Source: Scalesia atractyloides (lineage: Eukaryota; Streptophyta; Magnoliopsida; Asterales; Asteraceae). Taken from it: a DNA stretch of 64,000 nucleotides. The position numbers were made by a program, and so were the translations under genes. The stretch spans positions 89,960,240 to 90,024,239 of the forward strand of contig CAMTDV010000023.1 in NCBI GenBank assembly GCA_947069175.1. The letters are read 5' to 3'. Numbering within the stretch: position 1 is the first letter of the stretch; every line of letters begins with the position of its first letter. Positions 35,906-47,228 of this stretch are shown piece by piece. A model generated the notes under the pieces. That model saw only the letters and a list, made by a program, of their open reading frames with translations, did not search any database and was not told the origin of the DNA.

Positions 35906-37027
35906 TCACTTTTAGTCCATATTAGTCTTTAATAGACTATTTAAAATACAACACGTGTCACTATATTATTGGACACGGTTTTACAGGGTGTTACACTATA
36001 CTTCATCAAGTATACATGTATCCTTGCAACGCATGTGTTGCATGTACGGGCCTAGCCCGCTAGACTCTGTGCCTCGCACGAGTAAAATTTATATGTTTCA
36101 TGACTCCTCATAGACGGGTTTCACCTGTTTGCCTTGACGATACCATGGTCGGATATGTTCCATATATAATTCTTCCTAATTATATATAATCCCAAGTTCG
36201 AGGTGTTAGTTAAAATATTATATTTTAACTTGTATGATCTGTATGCACCACTTTATATATCATTTTGGAATTGCGATGGCTTTGTTAAAAATAATATATT
36301 TTTAACATGTATGGATATATAATTATTCATGTGCATAGGTTTTATGGTTTACACGACCAAGTGTTGTACTTGTTAAGTATTATACTTATGTCCCTTCCCA
36401 AGTATAGGTATACTTGTATTGTGAGTATTGGTGTCTTCATGTTTGTATTTCCATGATTGTGTATAATACTTGTGTAATGGTATTTTCACCAAGTGTTAGG
36501 GTTATATGTTGACATGTATTTGTACGTATAGGAATATGTATTTTTCTTGTATTTATTACCCCCACTTTTGTGTATACTTAAAATATATAATTTTAAGATA
36601 TATCCAAATTAGTATATGTATATTATGCTTGGTAAGTGTATGTATCCCAAAATAATATATATTTTTAAGATTAGTTCTAGAAAAATATATTTTTTTAGTT
36701 TCAACCAAAAGAATATATCTTAAAAGGTTTATGAAATATATATTTTTACACACTTCAAAAACAATATATTTTTAGTATCAACAAGATATGATATAATTTA
36801 TATACTTGTAAAAATATATATTTTGTCACTTGTTCGGTTTTGAAAATAATACTTACCAAGCTTCGATATATTATATATTTTTAGTCCGTAATCCGTATAT
36901 AGCCCGATCGTCCGATAAGTCCATATTTTCTCCATGGTATGATTATGGATATTTATATTTTGTAATTCTTTGTTTGCCACTTATTATTGTATTTGTTGGT
37001 GTAAATTATTTTTCAATTCCTAACTTC

Positions 37028-37068
<41 letters not shown>

Positions 37069-37338
37069 AATACAAACAATATACACATAACTTGTGATTC
37101 TTATGATCACTAAATATATATCTATCAAAATATATATTTTTATCCATTTTATTTTTAGAAAAACCATGACTTCTTGTACTTATATTTTATACAAAACATG
37201 GGGATTTTCATGTTTATGGCCCTAAAACAAGTTTACTTATAAGAACTTGGTAAACATATATTTTTCTAAGTGTTTTAAATTTTATAAAAATTTCGCCATA
37301 GTCTCCCTAGATTTAGGAGGTTTCCCATGTTTTAAAAC

Positions 37339-37715
37339 TTGTCAGAATTATAAGTTTCTTTAATTGGCAAGAAATGTGCTGACTTAGTTAGCCTATCAAC
37401 GATGGCCCAAATCGTGTCATTATCACTTTTGGTCTTAGGTAACTTGGTAATCAAGTCCATAGTTACCATTTCCCATTTCCACGTGGGAATTTCAAGCTGT
37501 TGAAGAAGTCCTAACGGTTTTTGATGTTCGGCCGTAACTTGCGAACACGTCAGACACTTCGCTACATAAGTGGCTATGGATTTCTTCAAACCCATCCACC
37601 AATATTTCTTCTTCAAATCTTGATACATTTTGTCACCACCCGGGTGAACAGAGTATCTTGAATTATGCGCTTCCTGGAGGATTAGATCTCTAAGTCCTCC
37701 AAAGATTGGACCCAA
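37339..37715 (-). pseudogene. Integrase fragment (Tekay/Del-type gypsy), truncated
   Basis: A minus-strand frame with the His-His-Cys-Cys zinc-binding part (AHNSRYSVHPGG then CLTCSQ), then WEMVTMDLITKLP with the first catalytic Asp and DRLTKSAHFLPIKETY. It stops at the 37,338/37,339 junction, so the second Asp, the Glu and any chromodomain are missing. It cannot be functional. Confidence 0.85.
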
Positions 37716-37929
37716 ATTCTATCATCAAATCTTAGGTTCCATCCTTTCCACGCGTTAATTGATCAATAGTTCTGCCTAATCCTTAATTAGGAATATTAGC
37801 CTCTAACAGGACTTGTTTTTGCGTATCTAATAGCTTCTCACTCAAGCTATTTCTGAGCTCAATGCTCTTGGCGTTAACCCTAATAGGTTTAGCCCTTTCC
37901 TTGCGACTTAAGGCGTCAGCAACTACATT

Positions 37930-39080
37930 TGCCTTTCCGGATGGTAGCGAATTTCGCAATCATAATCGTTAAGAGTTTCCATCAACGGCGTTGTAGCATG
38001 TTCAATTCTTTCTGATTGAACAGGTGTTGGAGACTCTTATGGTCAGTGTATATAATACACTTCGTACCATACAAGTAATGTCTCCATAGCTTTAGTGCAA
38101 ATACCACGGCACCCAATTCCAAATCATAGGTGGTGTAATTCCTTTCATGCACCTTTAATTGTCGTGATGCATAGGCAATTACCTTGCCATTTTGCATTAG
38201 CACACAGCCCATACCGGTGTGTGATTCATCACAATAAACAACAAAGTTCTCAATACCCTCAGGTAGAGATAACACACAGGAGCGTTGCTAAACTTATGTT
38301 TTAGAATCTCAAAAGATTCTTGTTGTTTTGGACTCCAAACGAACTTAACATTTTTACGGGTCAGGGTAGTCAAAGAAGTGGCTATTCTTGAGAAGTCCTC
38401 AATAAACCTTCTATAATAACCAGCCAGTCCTAAGAAACTACGAATCTCCGATGGGGTTTTGGGCACTTCCCAATTCATGATGGCCTCAATTTTGCGGGAT
38501 CCACTTGGATACCACGCTCACTTACTATATGTCCAAGAAATTGGACTTCTCTAAGCCAAAATTCACACTTAGAGAATTTGGCATAAAGCTTCTCTTGCCT
38601 TAGTAGTTCTAGGATGCACCGAAGATGTTTCTCGTGATCAGCTTGATTACGAGAATAGATAAGTATGTCGTCAATGAAGACAATGACAAACTTATCCAAA
38701 TACGGTTTGCAAACTCTGTTCATGAGATCCATGAATGCTGCTGGTGCATTTGTGAGCCCAAAAGGCATCACTAAGAACTCAACGTGACCATATCGGGTCC
38801 TAAAGGCAGTTTTAGGAACATCTTCACTTCTAACCTTCAGCTAGTGATATCCAGATCTCAGATCAATCTTAGAAAAATAACTAGCCCCTTGAAGTTGGTC
38901 AAATAAATCGTCGATCCTGGGCAGAGGATATTTATTTTTGATCGTCAACTTGTTAAGCTCTCGATAATCGATGCACATTCGCATCGAACCGTCTTTCTTC
39001 TTTACAAAGAGTATAGGAGCTCCCCAAGGCAAGGAACTAGGCTGAATAAAGCCTTTCTCTAAGAGTTCGTCTAGCTGCAT
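37930..39080 (-). pseudogene. Reverse transcriptase and RNase H (Tekay/Del-type gypsy), broken
   Basis: RT motifs are in order: FVKKKDGSMRMCIDYRELN, YPLPRIDDLFDQLQGA, FIDDILIYS (the YxDD-type centre), FLGHIVSERG; then RNase H: VVYCDESHTGMGCVL, YTTYDLELGAVVFALKLWRHYL, YTDHKSLQHLF. Breaks: in-frame TAG at 38841-38843, frameshifts near 38,500, 38,275 and 38,000. The YPLPRIDDLFDQL type of motif is typical of chromoviruses of the Tekay/Del clade. Confidence 0.88.
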
Positions 39081-39305
39081 TCCTCAATTCCTTCATCTCT
39101 GTTGGTGCTAGCCTATATGGAGCTCTTGCTACGGGTGCTGTTCCTGGTATAATATCAATCTTGAACTCCACTTGTTTATCTGGAGGTAGGCCTGGTAATT
39201 CCTCTGGGAAAACATCAGAATATTCTCAAATAACTAGTAGGTCCTCCATGTTTGGCTTAGGTTCATTGATGGTTACTTGTGCCATGTAGATGACACAACC
39301 TCTTC

Positions 39306-39790
39306 TCAAACCCTTGGATGCCTTAAATAACGACACCTTGTCTGGCAATCATAGTGTGAGTCTCCGGGAATGGTGATCACTTCACCAGATGGGGTTTTAA
39401 TTTCGATGAGCTTCTTATCACAGGCAATGCGGGCTTGGTTATGAGATAACCAATCCATCCCTAAGACAACATCGAACCCCGCCAATTTCATTGGCATAAG
39501 AGAGATAGGGATAGGAATGATTCTTAATGGATATAGAGCATCCATGAAGAATGGAAGATGTGGATTCTATCGTTCCATAACAAGTTCTATCTCATAGGTT
39601 TTATCTAGAGCTCATATGGGCAAATTTAACAGTTTACAAAACTTATGATCGACAAAAGATCTATCTGCACCCGAATAAAAAAGAACTCTAGCATAAATAT
39701 CATTAATGGGGAAAGTACCTGTTATGACGTTATTGTCATTAACAGCTTCCTTAGCAGTCAGTTGAAAAGCGCGTGCATTCCCCTTCTTGG
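39306..39790 (-). pseudogene. Aspartic protease region, catalytic Asp replaced
   Basis: Reads VLFYSGADRSFV where the family has D-S-G-A; the Asp codon is TAT (Tyr) at 39675-39677. A stop follows after KLLNLPI. One frame over the domain resumes, with GFDVVLGMDWLSHNQA near 39,450. Confidence 0.8.
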
Positions 39791-39799
39791 CCTCTCCAA

Positions 39800-40939
39800 G
39801 CTTCGGATTATTATTCCTTGAATTCTTAGGGCAGTAGTTGCAATGTCCCCTTTTTCATTGCAGATATAACATACAGCATCCTTAAGATCTTTGCAATCTA
39901 GGGTCTTATGCCCTCTCCTTTTACCAATACCACAAGGTCTACCTTGTGAATCAGAATCACTATCCCCAGTTTCTGCAGTTGCAAGTCTTGCAAAATGGCA
40001 TCACAGCCGACTTGCCTTGGTTCCTTTAAACCCAAATTTCCATTGTTTTTCTTATTAAACTTATGGGAGTTGTCATCTTCTCTCTTTCTTTTTCCATTAG
40101 TTTCAGGCTTAACTGACTTCTGCCTTACTAAATCAAGGGTGTGAGAGAGAGAGAGATAGGTCTACAGCAGACCTATAGGCATTAGGCTGAGCAGCCTTTA
40201 CCATGCCCTTAATCGCGAGCGCTAATCCATTGATAAAACGTGCAATGCGTTTGGATTCTGGGGTGATTAGATAGGAAACTAACCTAGATAGTGAATTGAA
40301 GTCGGAAACATACTTTCGACAGTCTAGGTTTTTCATGGAAAGAGACAAGAAGTCTGTCTCTATTTTCTCCACCTCATGGGGTGGGCAATAGGTTTCCTTA
40401 ACGAGATCCACAAATTTGGACCATCCAAGATTATACAGGTATATTTTACAAGTAGACTGAATCATGGCTTTCAACCGTATTAGGGCATCGCCCTTGAAGG
40501 ATTGTGATACATACTTGACCACATCCTTATCAGCACAGCCGCTGATGTCTACGATGGTCTCCATCTCATCCAGCCACTTTAGGGCTTCTATAGCTCCTTT
40601 TTCCCCATTAAAGTCTCGAGTTTTACAGGAGACAAAGTATTTGTAGGTACATTTGTCTTTAGAAGAACGAGACCTATCAGCAAAGTCTACTTTCCTTGGT
40701 TCACTCTTCGCATTTGAAGAGTGAACAAAGCTCTCTTTATGATCTGAAGATGGGGTAATTGATAGTGGTCTAGAGCGAGTAGCACTCGACTCTCTTAGCT
40801 TTTCAATGGCCTTACCCATGGCTTTTTCCACAGCCGCATCAATACGCGCTTGGAAATCATTATTATCTATGGCTACATTTTCGGCGTCCTTAGAGTTGAC
40901 GTTCCGATGGCTACTTTGTGCCTCATTAGAATTAGCCAT
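39800..40939 (-). pseudogene. Gag (Tekay/Del-type gypsy)
   Basis: ATG at 40939 opens 268 codons: a polar N-terminus, then the capsid core CTYKYFVSCKTRDFNG, EALKWLDEME, YVSQSFKGDALIRL, ending in a Ser/Leu-rich frameshifted tail at 40,133. Zinc-knuckle remnants follow around 39,830-39,930: the first has lost its second Cys (CGIGKRRGHKTLDC), the second (CYICNEKG) is frameshifted before its His. A degenerate primer site lies just upstream of the ATG. Confidence 0.8.
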
Positions 40940-40950
40940 TCTTCAAAGCT

Positions 40951-40968
40951 TTGGTTCTATAATACCAA
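40951..40968 (-). promoter_or_regulatory. Degenerate primer-binding site upstream of the Tekay-type gag
   Basis: Minus-strand TTGGTATTATAGAACC resembles the tRNA-iMet-complementary TGGTATCAGAGCC with several changes, at the expected place just before gag. The sequence to its right would then be an LTR end, but no clean CA end is visible. Confidence 0.35.
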
Positions 40969-41117
40969 TAAAATTTATCTTAGGCATGGTATAACAACCA
41001 TATCGGCTTTTAATCATTGGGGATAACAATCCATTGCCTAATTTAAATTAGTGTGATTTATTAGTAGACCGGGGATCGTAATGTCACAACTGTCATTGTC
41101 ATATTTGACAATTGTAT

Positions 41118-41306
41118 AGTACATAGGCTTGTCATAAAGGACATTTAAAACATGGTGCATAGGCCTGTCACTAACGGACATAAAATATGGCACATAGGCC
41201 TGTCACTAAAGCATAAATTTATGGCACATAGGCCTGTCACTAATGGACATAAAATATGACACATAGGCATGTATCTCAAATGGATGTAAAATAGGGCACA
41301 TAGGCA
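41118..41306. repeat. Tandem repeat, unit about 38 bp
   Basis: About five copies of a unit like gcacataggcctgtcactaa plus ggacataaaatatg. Confidence 0.8.
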
Positions 41307-41307
41307 C

Positions 41308-41783
41308 TACATCACTAATGGATGTTTTATTTATCACCGCACTGGCGATATTAGCCGGGATCAAACTGATCATATAGACTATATAAAATACATCTCTAAT
41401 GGATGTTTTATTTATAATCGCACTGATGATATTAGCCGGGATCAAATAGATCACATGGGCTTTATAAAATTAATCATAACCCGATAGGGTAATACATCAC
41501 TAATGAATGTTTTATTCATCACCGCACTGGTGATATTTAGCCGGGATCAAATAGATCACATGGGCTATATAAAATAAATCATAACCCGAAAGGGTAACAC
41601 ATCACTAATGGATGTTTTATTTATCATCGCACTGATGATATAAGCCAGGATTAAATAGATCACATGGCTTATATAAAATAAATCATAACCCGAAAGGGTA
41701 ATACATCACTAATGGATGTTTTATTTATCATCGCACTGGTGATATTAGCCGGGATCAAATAGATCATACGGGCTATATAAGGT
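41308..41783. repeat. Tandem repeat, unit about 104 bp, five copies
   Basis: Copies start near 41,308, 41,389, 41,493, 41,598 and 41,702. Each runs tacatcactaatggatgttt, then ggtgatattagccgggatca, then (full units) taatcataacccgaaaggg. The first copy lacks the last part. Inside each unit, short complementary words (atcaccg..ctggtgat) could pair. Confidence 0.85.
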
Positions 41784-42310
41784 TAGGACATAGTCCATTA
41801 CCTTGAAGGCTAGCGTGATTCCTCAAGTCACACTACCAAGAGTATGAACATTACTTGAATGTTATCATAAGAGGACCTTAATGGTTGATTAATAGTCCCG
41901 GTCACATTGACTTTAATGACTTGGACGCTTGAACTTAGTCCACCACCTCTAGATAGAAGGATAACTTCCCTTAACTAGCATGATAGAAGACCCTTCCGTT
42001 CTTAACTATCATTTATATACTTGGCCAAATGTGTGGTCTGTGCCACTCGACAAATCAAAACCATTAAGATCTTTTTGGAATTATATCACAGAGCATAAAT
42101 TTCGAGTAAAATCGAGACGCTCGTTTTGAATAGGATTAATACATTATATATAATTCCAAAATACTTTGTTAAATTTTTAATTTAGAAATTACAATACTAG
42201 AAAATGAAATAAATTGTCCATGCAAGGACCTTAAAGAAATAAACATGTCCACGCAGGGACTAAAGAAACAACGATGTCCTCGCAAGGACTACATATTATT
42301 AGAAGAGACT
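41784..42310. other. Non-coding stretch between repeat array and gag-like remnant
   Basis: Contains three variants of tgtcc(a/t)cgcaaggac (42,210-42,290). It may be retroelement 3' untranslated or LTR sequence. No gene seen. Confidence 0.4.
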
Positions 42311-42683
42311 TCATTCGTCCTTCTTTCCTTTGACCAACTTGGAGAGTTTCTTGAAGAACTTATTTGTCTTCTTCTCTGTTTTCTCCACCTGCTACTGCAT
42401 TTCTTTCATCCGTTCCAAGGCCTCATTAATGGCCTCAAGTGGTGGCGGAGGTTGTGGTTGTCGTTATGGCATAACCGGATACTGGTACCCATAAGTTGGA
42501 TATCCAGTCGGTGGATAACTAGGTGGGAAAGAAGATGGGTAAAGTGCATTGTGCATAACTGCTTGCATATAGGGGTCTTGCGACCATGCTTGATAGTTTA
42601 CCGGTGTAGACGGGTTAAAAGGATCATATCCAGACGTATCTGGATATGTGGGATCACCCAATGGTGGTTGAACAACGAGTGTT
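42311..42683 (-). pseudogene. C-terminal part of a second gag-like protein
   Basis: The minus-strand frame reads Pro/Tyr-rich (LGDPTYPDTSGYDPFNP, SFPPSYPPTGYPTYGYQYP), then EAINEALERMKEMQ and FKKLSKLVKGKKDE with a stop at 42311. Two in-frame stops interrupt it (after PVMP and after KEMQ). The N-terminal part is missing because the sequence switches to LTR Y' at 42,684. It differs from the Tekay gag next to it, so a third element contributed here. Confidence 0.55.
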
Positions 42684-45600
42684 GGAAGTCTTGGAGTAAA
42701 ATTACTATTACAAACCGAATGTTCAAAATAAAATAATATACAGGCTCGTAATAGAAGATCCACAGGTAGATCATTAAAATGTACAAGAAAGAATATAAAA
42801 CGGACTTTATGGCAGATCTAAGGATTTGCAAGATCCTCTTATTCACTACCGAGCAGCTTCCGGCCTATTTCGTATTGTACCTGTAGTTTAATCTTTGGAC
42901 GATACGTCAGCTTACGCTGTTAAATACACCCAACTGACTCATTTTAAAACTTTAAAAATGATTTTTAAGTGCAAAACGGCACAAAATCTTTTATTAACTT
43001 GGGAAAGTTGACCTTGCAACCTTGTATCATATTCACATGTTTGTCAATACATACAAGGCCCAATATAGTAACCGAGACACGATTAAATACACACCACTTA
43101 GAACTCACGAAGGAGTTATCCCCAACGTCTTGGGTAATTTGCATATGAGCGTCTATCAGGTGTATGCCTACACCCCGCACTAAGGTCGTGGCCAATAACT
43201 AATATATTGAGCCGAGGATATCTAGGACACGTAATTTAACCCCGAATGTTTAAGTTATCAAACAAAACTGATTAAAACGGAATATGCGGGTTTACTAGCC
43301 ACAAATGGGCATTCGATTGACCCTATTTCGGACCAAGGGGTAATAGTTTACCGTATCCCAAGCCCATATAGGGAAAATAAGTCGAGATTATTTACCTAAG
43401 CTAGTCTTCTTTTAATTTTAAGAACTCAGCCATATACAAAAATACCAACTGCAGATAGCATTTACCGGCAAGGCTCTAGTCTGGATTATGGCATATGCTA
43501 ACCAATTAAATACTATCGGTCTTTATTTAAGTCATAGACTTAGACCGAGTAGTGTACATGATCAAAACGTATAACGCTTGATTAAACGATGATCGGATAG
43601 AATGTAGTTTAAACCCGACAAGTATTTTGACTTGTATAATATGGGTAAACTATAAACATTCTGGATTTTGGAACTTAAATGACAAGGTTAAACCCGTTTT
43701 GGTTAATTTCGTAAATAGTTACACATACTTAATGTGCCATATTAGCGATGTCGGTACGATAATAATGGACAAGTTCTATTGCATTATATTTAAATAAGTT
43801 AAGATATCAGTAGGATATCAATTTGTATGCCGTTATGGTTTAAAACGAACTAGCCTCAAAAGGGCATTTTTGTAATTATATACCGTATAAAAGGAACTTG
43901 AACATATTTTAAGTTTATAATCATGAGTATTATGGAAAAATATTTTATTTATGATATAATATCAGTAGGATATCAATTATATGTGTAATTTACCCTTTAT
44001 GACCAAACTATGCACCGAAGGGGCATTTTGGTCATTTACACATAGTTTATAAATTATTTGGGATTTTGAGTCTATAACATGTACCTACTGTAAATATGTT
44101 TAAAATAAGTTTTAAAATCAGTAGGTAACAAGTTTTGGTCCATTAATATGGTTTAAAACCATACTATGCGCAAAAACGGCGCGTATGTCGTAAAATGACG
44201 TTTTTATGTGATGTTTGTGAAAACTGATGTTAAGGTCAGATTAAAATGTTTTAAATATGTTATTTAATATAACATATCAGTAGCTAAATGATTTATCTTG
44301 AAAATATTGATTAAAATCATTTTATGAACCACAAGGGCTAAAACCGTCACTGATCAACATAGTTTAAGTACTTGCTTGAAAACTAAGTTTATAACTTACT
44401 TTAATATCCAAAATAATCCCTACTTATGATATTAAATCAGTAGAAACTCATTTTCAAGTTCAATATCATTTACAACCTTGTTTTATACAAAAGGGCATTT
44501 TAGTCAAGAAGGGCATAATTATAGAACTTGCGCATAAACTTGGATTCTGATTATGATCATATAATATAACCTCAGAGGGTTATGCTACACTATATTATGA
44601 TCATAATGAGTGTCACACCCCGACCCGCATCGGAAAAGGTGATCGGGGCATGATTGGGTTATCATCAAAGCTCATGACATTTATTTTAACGTTTCATATT
44701 CATTAATACACTTTAATGGGAAATTACAATCAATATTACATCATGTCCTAAACATCAATCTAGGCTTCATTGTTTTCTTCTAAGACATTTCCTATGTTTT
44801 CCTTGCTTCATCCTGTTCACCTGTATCATGTGTAAAAATGGTTTTTGGATCAACAAAAAGTTGGCGAGTGAATCCTATGGAAAACATTTGAACAAGTTTA
44901 TTTAATTGATAATAAAATAAAGTGCACAACCACACATGAGTAAAAATAGATGTAAACTTATACACCAATCATTTAATATTAAATAATACACACATGAACA
45001 ATAATGGATCGTTTTGAGGCACGCGTTGCTAAACTCGTCTCTCACGAGGAACTGATGGGCCGAACGAATGCTTTGCATATACTTGACAATATGAAATACA
45101 TAACTACAAACAATATAAACTAAATAATACACACACGAACAATAATGGATTTGTTTTGAGGCACGCGTTGCTCAACTCGTCTCCCACGAGGAAATGATGG
45201 GCCTAATGAATGAATTGCATATAAATTGACAATGTGAAATACATAACTACAAACAATGTATACAATCTAAGTTTAGATCACAATATGGTATGGCACAAGT
45301 TTAAATAAACGAGTTAATTTTGTGACACATGACACACCCAAAATGTGTAATTAAAAAGGGGGAGTTGTAAGATTCACTCGCATTGGGTGCGTTCGGTTGA
45401 TGATTGTTGAATGCGCACGAAGTTGGTTTTAACCACGAGTGAAACTAACCTAGATAATAACATAATGGTTTGGTAAATAAGGAGATTAATCAATTTTAGT
45501 AGAATGATTGGATATGTTTTTGTGAATTTAAGGCTATTTTCTAACCTTAAAAATGTTATTTTTAAGTATTTTTAATTGATTTTTAAATAAAATAAATAAA

Positions 45601-45687
45601 TAAAAATAATAAAAAAAGTTGACTTTTCGCGACAGTTGAAACCGTTGACTTGTTGACCTGTTGACCGGTCAGGCTGTGAAATTGTTT

Positions 45688-45765
45688 GCGCCGGGTGAGG
45701 CTCGAACCCGAGACCTCCCGTTCGCGTGCACGCAGCTCTACCAACTGAGCTACGTGTCTAACCCG
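45688..45765 (-). other. tRNA-like module M1
   Basis: Minus strand: exact A-box TAGCTCAGTTGG in a paired D-arm (GCTC..GAGC), then the B-box-like GGTTCGAGCCT after about 32 bases. The acceptor stem does not close. Of all modules it is the closest to a tRNA gene promoter. Confidence 0.7.
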
Positions 45766-45840
45766 AAATATTTCTGTTTTTAATTATATTTATATACTAA
45801 TTGAATTAAACTGAAAATCATTTATTTTAAAAACGTTTTG

Positions 45841-45928
45841 CGTCGAACCGGTGCTCTCCACAGGTCTCGAACCGGGACCTGTGGGTTGAGTTAACACACA
45901 GTCCACCGCTGGACTGTGTGTCTAACTT
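45841..45928 (-). other. tRNA-like module M2 with perfect 12-bp hairpin
   Basis: ACACACAGTCCA (45894-45905), loop ccgc, TGGACTGTGTGT (45910-45921), with a B-box-like GGTTCGAGACC on the minus strand. Confidence 0.65.
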
Positions 45929-46020
45929 GTTAAATAATCTGATTTTTATTATACTTATATACAAACTAAATATTTTCATTTTTGTCTTATTTAAAAAGTT
46001 TGATAATTGTCCGGATCGGT

Positions 46021-46095
46021 GCAGTAGTCCGGACTCGAACTCGTGACCTGTGATTAAACGTTCACACAGTCCACCACTGGACTGTGTGTCTATCT
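46021..46095 (-). other. tRNA-like module M3 with perfect 11-bp hairpin
   Basis: CACACAGTCCA (46063-46073), loop ccac, TGGACTGTGTG (46078-46088); minus-strand GAGTTCGAGTCC stands at the B-box place. Confidence 0.65.
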
Positions 46096-46180
46096 TGGTT
46101 ATTATTCCATTTTTATTAAACTTAACATTTATATGAAGTGAATCCGGTTCAGTAATAAAAAAAGAACATTTTTATTAAGG

Positions 46181-46265
46181 CGAGTATGGTGGGACATGTA
46201 TCGAACTCGAGACGTTTGCTTTTTATTTGCACACAGTCCACCGCTGGACTGTGTGGCTAACCCGA
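46181..46265 (-). other. tRNA-like module M4 with perfect 11-bp hairpin
   Basis: CACACAGTCCA (46230-46240), loop ccgc, TGGACTGTGTG (46245-46255); minus-strand GAGTTCGATAC stands at the B-box place. Confidence 0.6.
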
Positions 46266-46694
46266 GTTATATCTTGATTTAAATTAAACTTATAGACAAC
46301 GGAAACTTGTCTTCTTCGTTAGACTAAACCAGAATCGGAGTCCGACTGGTTCGTCGATTTAATCATGTTCTTTTTGTGTTTTGAGGTTAATTACAGGTGA
46401 GATAAATAAAAAGAATGAAAAATTAAGCGTAAGGTATACCAACTGAACTCCTCTGTTTCTCCGGCGAAACTCCGGTGACAGCAGATTATTCCGGCGACGT
46501 GTGTCCTGCGGCAGAGAGTCTTCAGGGAGCTTGAGGTGAGTGTAGGTGGCTTCGGTATAAGTTCTGGGTGTTCAGTAAGGCTCAGAAGTGAAAGGCTCGG
46601 TTTTCCGGCGATTTGCAGGTATTTTCCGGCGAGTGAATTTTCGTCGAGAAAGGGTGCGGTTTTGAGCGAAAAGGCTACCAGTGGATGGTGGGTG

Positions 46695-46702
46695 AATTTA
46701 TA
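46695..46702 (-). promoter_or_regulatory. TATA box of the 3' LTR
   Basis: Minus-strand CCCTATAAATTC, in the same place in all three LTR copies. Downstream on the minus strand is a leader rich in tttccggcga words, then modules M4 to M1. Confidence 0.55.
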
Positions 46703-46960
46703 GGGAGGAATCGAGATGTATAGAGTCGGATTTCAGACTTGATTCAAAGTCATTACGTTTTCTGGCCGTTATGACTTGCGTCGCGGGTTCAGACGTCGGT
46801 TATAACTGATGTCATAGTTAAAGTTTACGTTAAAACTGAAGGAACCGTCAATTCTTGGGTGATAGTCGGGATTTCCGACGACTGCAATTAGGCGCGTCGG
46901 TTTTTGAATTCGAGATTTATTTTATGTATTAATTGTCTCTAATAATAAACAAGAAACATT

Positions 46961-47041
46961 AGTGGCGCAGTGGTTGGATGGTTAAGTGTTAAGGCTTTGT
47001 TTGAATCGCTGGCTGACCCGGGTTCGAAACCCGGCAGCACT
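46961..47041 (+). other. tRNA-like module M5, opposite strand
   Basis: Plus strand: A-box-like TGGCGCAGTGGTTGGA, then a perfect T-arm CCGGG-TTCGAAA-CCCGG. The ends agtg and cact could pair as part of an acceptor stem. It lies upstream of the LTR TATA box and reads away from M1-M4. Confidence 0.7.
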
Positions 47042-47228
47042 ATTTTATTTTTATTTCATTAATTTCAATACTTTTTCAAATAAAACTTCTATAACCCAAT
47101 ATACTTATTAATTATGTATCGTTTAAAATTATTTTGGGCATTAAATACGCAACGAAATTTTTAAACTGATTGTTCGGTTATTAAACGGAGCGGGTTTGGT
47201 AAATCCGGTTTTTTTGACGGATGTTACA

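Larger units (their letters stand above)
32578..35995 (-). mobile_element. Family Y solo LTR (3,418 bp)
   Basis: Begins TGTCACACCCCGG, ends GGGTGTTACA, and is flanked by the duplication ctata (32573-32577 and 35996-36000). It is nested in family X copy B; copy A shows the empty site. A minus-strand TATA box gives the orientation. A second copy (Y') is split around 44,611-53,547. Confidence 0.85.
27058..37338 (-). mobile_element. Family X LTR, copy B, split by two solo LTRs and truncated at the right
   Basis: Begins TGTCACACTCACTCATAGGC. After removing two insertions it is the segment 27058-27519 plus 32058-32577 plus 35996-37338. Each piece matches, in order, the uninterrupted copy at 27,520-32,057. 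It stops at 37,338 inside tttaaaac, where copy C (56,320) continues, and joins integrase sequence directly. Orientation inferred from neighbouring related LTRs. Confidence 0.7.
44611..47228 (-). repeat. 3' LTR of the gag-only element (2,618 bp)
   Basis: Begins TGTCACACCCCGACCCGC and ends GACGGATGTTACA on the plus strand. It contains modules M1 to M5 and a TATA box. It also includes two ~130-base direct repeats around 44,935-45,245 marked by gaggcacgcgttgct. Confidence 0.9.

Noticed and set aside
41308..41783. CRISPR-like array
   Set aside because: Repeats are ~104 bp and contiguous without unique spacers, in plant DNA: a minisatellite.
45688..45765. M1 (and its copies) as genuine tRNA genes
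   Set aside because: A- and B-boxes and the D-arm fit, but the acceptor stem does not pair, the T-stem is poor and no clear anticodon arm closes. They recur at fixed places in LTRs, so they are annotated as tRNA-like modules.
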